This document shows positions 48,645 through 60,000 of a stretch of 64,000 nt of DNA, one piece after another. Under the pieces are notes generated by a model, which was not told the origin of the DNA, made no database searches, and saw only the letters and a program-made list of their open reading frames with translations. Position 1 is the stretch's first letter. The number at the start of each line of letters is the position of its first letter. Source of the DNA: Cryptomeria japonica (Eukaryota; Streptophyta; Pinopsida; Cupressales; Cupressaceae); assembly GCF_030272615.1 (NCBI RefSeq), contig NC_081408.1:624431912-624495911 (forward strand), given 5' to 3'. The position numbers and the translations under genes are program-made.

Positions 48645-51600
48645 ATGTCAGATAATATCAGTGAAGGACAAAATAAGGAGACAATTGCTAGATTATGGTC
48701 TAACTTGAAAAGAAAAGGTGATGGGAAATGTTATTGTCCCTACAAAATTTGTAAGGGCTTAAAGACTAGAAGACTTCTAATCAAAACAGCTAAGAAACAT
48801 TGTAGGCAGCATGGTCACATTGAAGGGGGACATGATTATCATCCACTGGTAAGTTGTTCATTATATCGTTTTAACAATTTATATACATAAGAAATCACTT
48901 GATAATGAGATCATGATCATGGTTTATTTATGTTGATCATTTTTATATAGGTCAAGCACCCCAGGGCACATGATATGGACCAACACAACCCGAAGAATAT
49001 GGTTTTCGAAGTGGAGGAACATGGAGGTGTGAATATCGAAGCTGAAGATAATGATCCCATGGAAGATGACGATCATGCACCAGAAAACACAATTGAAGAT
49101 GATGGTACAAATACATTGATCCATGACACATTTACTACTGGCACAGCTGATCATGATGATTAGGATGATCTTGATGTTCATGATTTACCTCTTCTTGAGA
49201 AGGCATATGAGCCCCTTTACAAAGGCTCCCAAACAACTCTTCTCTCTGTTGTATTGTTGTTGGTGAACTTGAAGGTTATGAATGGTTTATCCAACATAAC
49301 AATCTCACGTATGTTAAGGTGTGTCATACATGTCATTACAGTTAATAAATGGTGAATCATGTACCATTAATATTCTTTATATTAACACCTCAAACTTCTT
49401 TTTTTGTTGTAGATTGATAGGTGAGTTTTTCTTACCACCATCAAATATTCTACCTCACTCATACCGAGAATTATCTGCCATTATGAAAGATATTGGAATG
49501 GAGTATCAAACAATAGATGTTTGTCCCAATGATCATATTATATATCATAAACAACATGAATTTGGAACAGAATGCCCTGAATGTCATATCAGTAGATATC
49601 GAATAGATCAAATAACAAAAAAGGTGCCTTGCAAGGTTCTTCGTTATATTCCCATTATTCCACGTATGCAACGATTATTCAGGTGCACTAGCTTGGCACA
49701 ATTTATGGATTACCATGCACGCAATAGAAGTCGAGATGACATTATTCAAATGCCTGTGGATGGTTCAGCATTTATGGACATAGAGGAAAAGTGGCCACAC
49801 TTTAAAGAAGAACCTCGTAATCTCAAGCTTTCATTGGCAGTGGACGGTGTCAATCCATTTGGAGAGTTGAGATCTGTTTACTCGGTGTGGCCTATTTTTG
49901 TTATCAACAATAATATTCCTCCATGGATGTCAATAAAGAGGGAGCACATAATGTTGGCAATTATTGTTTCAGGTATTTTATCATTTAATAGTCATCTACA
50001 TTTAATTATAAATATTGCAATAAAATGGTCATAATAATTATGTAATGTTTTTGTTCATTCCACTAGGCAAGTACCAAGTTAAAGATATGAATGTATATAT
50101 TTAGCCTCTTATCGACGAGTTGCTGGAGTTATGGAATGGTGTGACCATGTATGACATCTCTAGACCAATAGGACAAAGACAATTTCAATTCCATGCAATG
50201 CTTATATGGACAATACATGATGCCCCAGGGCTAACACATTTTTGTGGTACGTTATAGTGTTCAAGTTGCGCATGATAATTATAATTATAAAAATTAATAG
50301 ATTTAATAGAATTATACATTATCTTGTAGGTCTTCAAACAAAGGGAAAATTTGCATGTCCAGTTTGTGGTCCAAAGATGAAATCCCGTCATTCAAAAAGT
50401 TTAGGAAAGCAGGTGTTTGATGAGTATAGGCACTTCCTTCACAAAAATCATAAGTACCGGAATACTAAAAAACATCTTTTCAATGGGAAAGAAGAGACTA
50501 CATCAAAGCCACGAAGAATGACTCCTCACTTATGGAAGTTGGAATATAATAGAATTAATCGTCAAGGTAATGTCATTCCATCTAATGGTTTATGTTTGGA
50601 GTTTGAATTTTTCTATCGTGTTTTGTTTACTGATGATGTAATTGATGATACTGAAGGTCGTCAAGGCATGGATGACCACCTTCGAAAGGGACTAAAAAGT
50701 TATCCTAGACAATTCAGTAGGTTGCCTTACTACAAGAAGCTACAAATTGTGCATTTGTTTGATACAATGCATATTGGAAAGAATATAACAGAGACATTAT
50801 GGAAAATATTGGATGGAAGGCGTGACAAAGAAAAAATTGTCAAAATTTTGTAGTGACATTGTGGAATCCAATCATGCAATGAAAAATGTCATTCAATCAA
50901 ATAGAAATGGAGATTAGATTAATATAAGTGCCCTTCCTTGGTTATTAACGGAGCAGCAAAGCAATTCTATAAAAGAAGTCATACGAAAAATTCGATTTCC
51001 CACAGGATTTGCTGCGAACATAAACAATCTCATATCAAAGAAGAGTGAATTTGGGCCAAGGATGAAAACGCATGATTGGCATACCTTCATTAAGGTAATT
51101 CGCATTCTTGTGTATTTACTATATATTTGTATACTACGCATGTACTTTTCATTGTATTATGTTAGAAAACAATGAAAAGATTATTTTATAATTGTTGCAG
51201 TACGTTCTACCTCTATCTCTCCCAGACCACTTCGACAATAATATCAAGCAAGTCATATATGATCTTGGAAAATACATGAGGTAAGTAGTGATGTTTGTTC
51301 AATTTGTTGTATAGATATTATATTTGCCATTTGTTTTACTTGTTATGCAATATATTGTATATTATTTTGTAAAGTCTCGTTTATATATTTTTGCATCTTC
51401 AATCTCTTTTAGGTGGTTGTCATCTAAAGAAATCCACAAGGAAGATATAAAATATTGGAAGAGAAAAATCCCTCATCTAATGTGTGAAATGCAAAAGTGT
51501 CTACCTTCAACTTCTTTCAATGCACAAGAACACTACCTCATACACCAAGTTGAGGAGATCGAATTGTGTGGACCTGTACACACTAGGTCAATGTGGATGG

Positions 51601-52888
51601 TTGAGAGGCACTTGAAATTTTTGAAGGATTTGGTTCGACAAAGAGCACATCTTGAGGGTTCTATGGTGGAGGGATATATGGTATATCAAACTATGGTGTA
51701 CATTACTAAATATCTTCCTAAGTTTGCAGCAAAAATCCACGTAGATCGCATTTGGGATCCCAACCCCATTAATAAATTCGAAGGGGAGCACTTGATGGGG
51801 AAAGGTAGATTGAAGAAAGTGAGAGGTAATTATAAGATGTTATTGAAGTAAATTAATTCTTCATCTTCTAAATAAATCAGTTGTAAGTGGTCTATTAATT
51901 ATTTATACAGTTGGTCGAGAGTGGGATGCGCTACATTTGTATATTGCAAACAATATTGATTGGATGACGGTGTGGATTGAACGATGTCAACATTCTGGTC
52001 GCACATTAACATGGGATGGTGTTGCTTCATTGGTTAAAGAAGCTCATTGTAATGGAGATTCCAATGTTACACAAAGGGAAATTGATTTAGCATATGGTTT
52101 AAGAGATCAACAAGTATGTATAATTTTATTAATCACCCATATGTTTATCAACTCATGATGCAATAATTTTAATATGTTAGACATATTGTAGGTCAAACAC
52201 CACAAGGCTATGTGCTGCAATGGTCACAAATTTTGCATCAAATAGTTGGATGACACGAAAAAAACTTGTGATTCTGGGATAACTGCAGTCTTTGAGGTGA
52301 CCAATATTTCATCTAGAAACGACATACATCCTCAAGAGTCTCAAAATCGATACTATGGCATTTTGGATGATATACTTGAGTGTGACTTTAATTCGTTCAA
52401 ATTAGTTCTGTTCGTCGTCAAATGGTATAGGCTACGACTGAATAAAAATGATCCTGATAGAACTGTTATCGAACATGATAATGGATTTACAATGGTTAAT
52501 ACAAGGTCGTTTGAATGAGTTGGGGATGAGCCCTATGTTCTTCCAAGTCAATGTGAGCAGGTATTTTACTCGAAGGTTCCACATAAACCGGGTTGGTCAT
52601 TTGTTGTTAGACATGATCCAAGAGGAAGGCCGATAATGTATAATGTAATGGAAGAAGAAGATACCAAAGAAGTAGAAGATGATATAGATGATGATCACGA
52701 TCGACAGTTAGTCGATGATGTTCCTGATGGAAATGTACATGAAGAAGAAGCTAATGATGATGTTGCTGGTGCTGGTGATGGTGATGGTGATGGTGATGGT
52801 GATGGTGATGGTGATGGTGATGGTGATGGTGATGGTGATTGTGATGACGATGACGATGACGAACACAATGACGACGACGATGATGATG

Positions 52889-52935
<47 letters not shown>

Positions 52936-52974
52936 GGTCATGATGATGAGTTGGATGAAGAAGAAGATCAATGA
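48645..52974 (+). pseudogene. CACTA transposase, TNP2/TNPD type (nine exons, several stops)
   Basis: Cuts and joins the element's ends. Exons read from GT/AG and frame: 48645-48848, 48951-49318, 49413-49972, 50067-50246, 50330-51094, 51201-51280, 51413-51825, 51911-52113, 52192-52974. Exon 1 has a Cys/His cluster (CYCPYKICKG, HCRQHGH) like the transposase-associated domain. Exons 2-5 form transposase_21 (IDVCPNDHIIYHKQHEFGTE, CPECHISRYR, SLAVDGVNPFGELR, PLIDELLELW, GKFACPVCG, HIGKNITETLWKILDG). Exons 5-7 carry DUF4218 (FNAQEHYLIHQVEEIELCGP, MWMVERHLKFLKDLVR). Exon 9 carries DUF4216 (YYGILDDILECDFNSFKLVL, VLPSQCEQVFYSKV) and an Asp/Gly/His-rich tail. TAG stops occur in exons 2, 4, 5 and 9, TGA in exon 9, and one frameshift near 50845. 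The copy is probably inactive unless read through. Confidence 0.88.
52636..52974 (+). repeat. Low-complexity acidic/His-rich transposase tail with microsatellites
   Basis: Three adjacent in-frame microsatellites: (GGTGAT)n at 52774-52840 gives a Gly-Asp run, (GAC/GAT)n at 52841-52890 gives an Asp run, and (CAT)n at 52890-52935 gives about 15 His. The frame stays open through all of them to TGA at 52972. His runs next to Asp runs suggest metal binding, but replication slippage alone can explain them. Confidence 0.8.
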
Positions 52975-53468
52975 CATGAATGAAATGTATGAGATGTGAT
53001 TATTATATTATCTATTTAATATTGATATCTTGATAGAAATTGATTTGACTTATATGGTTACATAAATAATTCATATATTTTGAATTCTAATGTCATTACT
53101 TAATTAATTCATGATGCACCTCTAGCTATGTGATAGATGATTTAAAATACATATGTGATGGATTACATGCTTATGATGATACATGTGACATTTTTTGAAC
53201 TTTGTGTTTATTTATGGAATGTGGACTACTTATTAGCTATGTGATGGATGGTGATTTATGATACGTATGTGATGGATTACATATTTATGATGATACATAT
53301 GTGATTCTTATGATGCTCAATTACATATATGATGATACATATGTGATGCTTATGATGCTTATGATATTGCAGTATTTATTGTTTATCAAATTACAAATGT
53401 AATGCTTATGATGCTCAATTGTTGGTGCAGGAACCTGAACCCCTTTGACGAGGATCCTGCACAGTCTC
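52975..53468. other. Spacer between transposase and SET gene
   Basis: AT-rich, with repeated TTATGATG and TACATATGTGAT words every 30-60 bp (53150-53410). A possible 3' splice site GTTGGTGCAG ends at 53430. It may contain the transposase terminator and the leader of the next gene, or be an intron if the two are co-transcribed. Confidence 0.5.
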
Positions 53469-55184
53469 ATGGATCGACAGGTATAAGTCAATACACCTTA
53501 TAGAAATAATATATTTTAAAAAAATTACAAGAAAAACAAACTTCCTCAGTTTTTCAAACCTCAACATTAGCAGCAAATCTAATACAGTTATCAACACTTG
53601 AGGCCCCAGTTGGACTTACTCAAATTTTAATCTCAACATCAACTTTATGGCCGACTTCTTCATCAATATTACCCTCATTTGCAAAATATCTCTCTCATTA
53701 CCAACTAACTCTCTCATTTGATGGTGCACAGGTATCACCAAATAGGTATTTGTCAGATGTGTCTTCCTCGAGTGAGGGAAATGTAGGAATAGAAGAGGAA
53801 AGTGAGACATGTAGTAGATCTCAAATAGGGAGATCAACTAGAGGTCAAAAGATTAGAAGAAAATTCAATAAACGCATGGAATTTTTTCTTGCTCAAGGGG
53901 GGTCATGTTCTTATGATGATGAGACCAAAGGCGACATTGAGGTGCCCATGAGGTACAAACATCTACTGAAACAATGTGTACCCAAGGAACTTCCTCCAAT
54001 AAACACTGATTTTTGTGTTAATGAGAGGATATATCGCATAGCACCTTCATCGTTACATGGTTTGGGCCTATTTTCCATGGACAACATAAAGGTCTGTTAC
54101 AACAAAGTTGTTGAATTGATGGAGTTTGTTGGACCTTGTTACAATTATAATGATTGGATGCAGATTGTTCGATATAAAAAAAGTATGCGTAGGTATGCAC
54201 TGTCTGCCAATTATATACAACAAAAAGATAATGATCAAAGTAAACGAGTGGCTGTATACATTGATGGAAGGCCAAAAGCAACAGGGAATATTGCAGGTTT
54301 TATAAATAGTACACGACCTGGGTCAACTAATAAGCAACCCAATTGCATATTTGAGGCACGTGAGGGAAATTGTGTGTTTTTATGTGCGATAAAATCAATA
54401 AGTGCAGGGGAAGAGTTGCTAATCAATTACAATTTGAATCGTATAGATACAAACAAAGTTACTATCATGGGGGTGGTACGTACTATATATATACCATTTA
54501 AGCCAACTTCCAATTAATGAATCCAATAAACCATTGTATTATTAAATTTTTTTGCTAAGTCTATTGGTTTCATTTCGCTAACGTTTTTATATTTTTTCTT
54601 TGTCACAGGGCCACATGGATCCACCACATAGCACAGATAGGGGTGTAGGTCCTGACACTTCTACGGAGCAGGTAAACCTCATTGTAATTGTACAAATTAG
54701 ATAGAAGAAAATTGTTACAATATGATCTTTTCTTGAGTGTTTTGAAGTAATTTTGATAGTGTTAATTATATTCTTGTCACAGACGGATGTTCAAGATAAG
54801 GGAAAGGAACCTGCAGTACCTCAAAACCTCCATAGGGATGTGGGGTGCTCGACAGTGTTATGCGTTGATGACATCGCACTTAGCACAAACCCTATACAAT
54901 TGGTACAAACGAATATTAGAAAAATTAGCCAAGAGATTGTTGATTTAGCAACCATAAGCCCTCAAACTAATGAGATAACAGAGAGGGTGCAACTATTGTT
55001 GCGGATAGTGGAAAACTTGCAAGTAAGTAGTAATGAAAGCTTTAATCATAACAAAAGTTCAATAATGGTTTATATTTTTTTCTCTTTTATGTCATTAACT
55101 AAAATATGTATGTGTTGTTTTTACAGAAATTTATAAGGGCTCATCATCCTAGTGGTGATGATCAGGGTATTGCGAGTAGTTCAG
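53469..55184 (+). CDS. SET-domain protein encoded in the CACTA transposon (5' exons)
   Basis: SET domains transfer methyl groups from S-adenosylmethionine to lysine, usually on histones. Exons: 53469-53480 (MDRQ), 53732-54475, 54609-54671, 54783-55022, 55127-55184. All four introns are GT...AG, joins are in phase 0, and there are no stops over about 372 codons. Counting from Leu at 53750 as 1, SET spans residues 100-230: HGLGLF (103-108, the GxG SAM site), EFVGP (125-129), GNIAGFINS with QPNC (179-199, replacing the usual NHxCxPN), and GEELLINYNLN (220-230, with the catalytic-type Tyr). No pre-SET or post-SET Cys clusters are seen. The N-terminus is Ser/Glu- then Lys/Arg-rich. Start ATG 53469 is inferred from splice phase. 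Activity and substrate are unknown. Confidence 0.8.
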
Positions 55185-55277
55185 GTGATGACCATGTTCT
55201 ATATATTAAAACCACTCCTTTGGACTTGTGAACTTGCTTTTTTAATGTTTTATATATTTAATGTATTACTCTTCAAG

Positions 55278-55641
55278 TGCTGACATGGGTCTGAGGTCGA
55301 CCCCAACTGTATTGTCAACAGCAATGTCGGCAACACGTAGCATGCAGACATCGTTTGTTGCACCGGCTCGTGTTGACCCGCCCACTGTTGGTAGATCCCT
55401 CTTTTTCTCTCTCTTTCGTTATGTGTTTATTACCCTTGAAGTGTTCTTTCTTAGAGGCATTTCATAGTGGATTCATTTATTGTGGCAGGAGATGCACATG
55501 AGGATGCGCTAGAGGCGACTACTGGTGATAACATACCATCATTTCCTGGATCTTCCCGTATTGCTAGTACAGGAACGTTGCAGGCCACATTGGTGGTGAG
55601 TGACGAAGAATTGATTCCCTTGAAGATACAGAAGGTTCCAG
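55278..55641 (+). CDS. Continuation exons of SET-gene transcript (low-complexity linker)
   Basis: Two open segments bounded by splice signals, 55278-55389 (ADMGLRSTPTVLSTAMSAT...) and 55489-55641 (GDAHEDALEATTGDNIPSF...). They join to each other in frame (GTTG|GAGAT). The join from 55184 into 55278 is out of phase by one base with the signals I can see, so one boundary is misplaced or mutated. The product is Ser/Thr/Ala-rich with no recognised fold. Confidence 0.5.
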
Positions 55642-55949
55642 GTACTTTAAAATTATTATTACATATAGTCTAATTGTAATTTACTTACTGATCACTCATT
55701 TTGGACTAATGATCCCATGTTTTTTTTGCAAGAAATGATATTTTTTATAAAAATCTTAATGACAGTACATTGTAGATATTTGGGCCCACCATACGTAAAA
55801 GGTGGAACATCATACGTGAACTAACCCTTATCCACTATTTTGATTTCATATCATTGCTAGAATAGTTTTCCTTTTATCCATTTCTTGAACTATATCAAAG
55901 GTAGCTTCAGTTTCTTTCTAAATCGAACAAGTTTGTTTATGCTTTAAAG

Positions 55950-57024
55950 GTGGAATGACCAAGAAAAAAAGTTAAAAGATGAACTCACAAACCGTATGGT
56001 AGGGTTGTTTGGAAATGACACATTCGACAAGACTAAGCTCCTGGAAAAAGCTGGCACATATCTAAAGTATGTGAGGGACCAATACAGGACACATTTAGAG
56101 AAGAACGTAAAGTATGAGCATCCCCCCATGATTCCAGAGAGGGAGTGGAAGGACCTGATTTTGGATGCAAAGAAGAGAATTGAAAGGAAAAAAGGAAATA
56201 CACCACCAGACACCAGAAGAAGGTATGCGATACTATTAAGAATGTGAATATGTACTAATTATTCATTATATTTATATAATCTAACATATTTCAAACTTTT
56301 CATAGATTGAGTGACACGTCAAAGGCAACCAAGGCAAGACAAGAAAAGCATGGGCAACACAAACTCGGCTTTGGTGGTTATATGAAACTTGCCGCACAAA
56401 TTATAAGAATCAGTAAATTAAGTATCACATCAAAATATTTATAAATTGTAAACAATTTTTTTTGATCAAACAATACAAGCAAAATTCACAATACTAAGCA
56501 AAAATGCAGGGCTCTGAATTCAATGGAGCGCCCACAGAAGATGACAAGAGAATTGGCTACCAGCAAGGCTATATAGCCGTGGCTAAAGGGCTACGAGAAT
56601 TGAGTGGGCAAACACGAGATTCTGATGCATCTGTCACAATGGTAAATAAGCTAAATGAAAATTATTTCAAATTGAATACTTAACAAATAATCTATTTGAT
56701 GTTAAGTTTCAACATAAAGTGACTATATTTTTTTAAAATAAGCAAGCAATGATAACATTGTGCGTGACATTGGAATGCAGCATGATAATCGTGGAACAAA
56801 ACCTATACATGAAGGTCCGGATGTGCATCCTAGTAGTGGAGGTATTCATTTGCTATTCAAATTTTTTTATGTAATTATTAATACAATTAAACATCTTAAA
56901 TTGAAAATTAGTGTAGTAATTAATGTAACCTTTATTGTTAATATTTTAGAGCATGTAGTCGGTGGTGACCAAGTGGAGCATGATCCGAGTAGACAACATC
57001 AGGAACGTGATGTTCCCCAATCAG
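55950..57024 (+). CDS. TNPA/transposase_24-like exons of CACTA second gene
   Basis: Exons near 55950-56222, 56306-56413, 56510-56641, about 56745-56841 and 56950-57024. The first encodes a charged helical region (MVGLFGNDTFDKTKLLEKAG, YLKYVRDQYRTHLEKN, EREWKDLILDAKKRIERKKG) and joins in frame to RLSDTSKATKARQEKHGQHK then LGFGGYMKLAAQI. This combination (W-x-x-L near basic helices, then K-A-R-x-x-H...G-x-G) resembles the plant Ptta/En/Spm transposase family PF03004, the TNPA-type accessory protein that binds subterminal repeats. Later exons are hydrophilic (DVHPSSG, EHVVGGDQVEHDPS). It probably forms the C-terminal part of the SET-gene product; the family match is moderate. Confidence 0.5.
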
Positions 57025-60000
57025 GTAAAGAGGACCACTGTTATTCCTTTAAACAAATTTAATTACAATTGGTGTATTGATTAATGTAACATTTCGTATT
57101 TCAACTCCAAAGGATCTAGAGGGTGTTCCAGTGTAAAATGTAAAATGTGGGTATAGTCCAAAATCTTGATTACCAACAAGCTATTGTTGTTTAATAGTTC
57201 CAGTGTTTGTATTAATTGAAACAGTTTAACCCTTTTAACATGTTTCATAGCAAACCTGCACTTTGTATGCAATCTTATTGTTACAGTTCAATTACTGAGG
57301 TGATGTGATTTTCAAAAGTATTTCGACGAAAACAAAATTGGTTTTCATTTATGTATTTTATTAAAATTTTAGAGTTTCCTCATGAACATTTAAACTTAGA
57401 AGGATTTAAAAATTCAATACAAGAGTACTGGACATAATTTCTGGAGATAGAACTGAAACTCTCTCCCATGACTTTAGATTGTTTCCATGCTCTCTAGGCT
57501 AGTAGCTTTCAGACACAAAACATAGGTCTTCTAAATTTTGTCCCAACATTAATTAGTTCATTTCTCTTCTTTTTCATCCTTTTGGAAAGAGAATTGGAAA
57601 TTGTTAGGAATGAACATCTTCCTAGGTGATTTGTTAAAATACAATGGGGAACTCAATCAAATTTTAATTCACTTCGTTTTAAGTTATTATCACAATTCAT
57701 TGAATTATACTTACAAAAGGCTTATATTTCCAAGGTAAAATATTAGTATCTTTCTTGGGTGATATTAGATAGCAGGGTCTCTTGGCTTAGACAAAATCAC
57801 CCTCTCATTGTATTCAAAGTAGATGTGTAGCAAAGCTAGATGCATCAATCGTTAAATCATAAACAAACACAAGCTCAAAAATTGTGTTACCAAGTACGCT
57901 TGGAACCTATCCTGTAACTAACTAGTTCATACTAGATATTGTTTGGGTATGGTATTCAATTCTATTAGAATCTACAAAATAAATATTAACCTAGAAATTA
58001 ATGTAAGTGATAACATTTTTAAAATTGTTAAATATAAATGATAATAAAATCAAAATAGCATAACATAGTTGATTTCATAAGAGAGAAAATGAAAAAGTTC
58101 ACAATATCTTCACTCGATATCCAAGATTTTTAATCCATGAGGATGAAGATGAGGATGAGATAGAAAACCAAAAGACAAGGAATTGTTTATCCAAGTTTCC
58201 AAATTTTTGAGGATAAGGAAAAAAACATAATCCTATGAAAGAAGGAGAATGTGCAAGTCATTATCTCAAGTTAAAAGAAATTACTTAAGTAAACTAAACA
58301 AACAAATGCAATATCATACTTACGATAAAACATATCCACTTGGTGAATAAAATGGTACATTGGCACACCCCCTTAAGTGCAATTGAGGTAAGAAGAAATG
58401 GGTCACAAGGTTAGGTATCCATGTAAAATATGAAATAACCCCAAATTATAAAGAGAGTGTACCCTCTTGAAGTAGAGACTAGAAAATCCATAGGACAAAA
58501 CTCCATCCCAAGTGACATATGTGAAGGATAATATAGACCCACCCCATCCCCTAAAGTTGGTGCCTCCACAAAGAAGAGAGAAAAGCAATGCAAAATGTTC
58601 AATGGTGAATTTTGTAGTAGGTTCATTTGCAACAAATGATGCACCTTCCTTTCACAATATGGAAATCTTGAGTTGTCAAATTGTTGAATTCACATTCAAG
58701 TGGAATGTAGAAAGGAATTCAGATGTATGGTTTTTGAAGCAACTCATGTGTCTAGATGTTGATGTTAAGCTGTGATTGTTCCATAGAAGATCCAGGGACT
58801 ACAATCATTGAAGTGTGAGACTTTAATTAATGTGAAATAGAATGTGTCATGTTGCATGATATGGTGGGGATAGAACAAGTGAATTTACAATGGGAGACGA
58901 TGTAACTCGATGGGCATTGTCATCAATGAGAAGACAAATATTCTCAATTGTTTCATCAATATTTGAAAGGTGAGAGTCCACAAACAGATGTGAAATGTTT
59001 AAGTAGGCCTCCCAATGAAGTGGATCTCATAGACACGAATAATCCTATATAGAGAATCATTGAGAGCCCTTGAAGAAGCAAATTTGAACTTCGATGAAGT
59101 AATACATGATGGAGGAATATCTTGCAAGAGGAAATCAAAGTCATTATGGTGTCATCTAGATCTGAAATGTGGTCTACTTTTCAAAAAAGTAAAGATGCTT
59201 GATAGGAATGTGCCCTAGTGGGGTGAATCTTGAAGACATATAATCCTATTGCAAAGAATCATGGAAAGTTCTAGAAGAAGCAACTTTTAATTCTGAAGTA
59301 GCAACGTGTATAAGAGATGTTCTCATTTGTAGATGGAGTATCAAGAGGAGGATCACTAGTACATGGACCATGTCATTGTTGTTAAATACCTACGCTTTTG
59401 TTCATAGTCACTTGGTGTAGGAATGAATTCAATGAGATAGGGTAGGAGATCCTACATAATGTAATTTTTCACTATCCCTTGTTTCGAGTACAAATGGTTC
59501 TCTAAATTTATCTTGACAATAGAATGTCGGAATTTAATACCATAATCCATGATGAAAACTGCCAAAAATGGAAATTTATCTTAGTTTACAATTACAAAAT
59601 GCTTTTCTATAGGCCTCTCGAAGATTAAGTACATCAAATTGAGACTTTATAAATTGAGTGTATGTATTAGCAATCTCCCAAATTGTTCAATGGTCTCCAC
59701 ACCTTGTCAATTCTTTATTTTTATTTTAACTCAAATATGTATGGTATAGGCATATCATTGCTTGTGTGATTTTTTTTTTCCTTAAATGCTTCTACGACCA
59801 AAAGAGACAAGTTTTAGATGAAAATGGGGTCTTATGGGCCTTTTTGACACAATGGTAGGTTCTTTAGACCTGAAAATGGCCCAAAAACTAGTTGATTGCC
59901 TTAAGTTACAAACAAATCCTTGTTTGTGAGCATGCTTCTTGATCTCCAATTTTGGAGGAATGAAAGATAATATTGAATTTCTCAAGCCTTTTGGATGCTT

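Noticed and set aside
52708-52977. Minus-strand frame rich in Met, Ile and Thr runs
   Set aside because: Reverse reading of the Asp/His-coding microsatellites of the transposase tail.
54018-54426. Minus-strand frames opposite the SET exon
   Set aside because: Shadows of the SET coding exon; the plus strand has clear domain motifs and splice signals.
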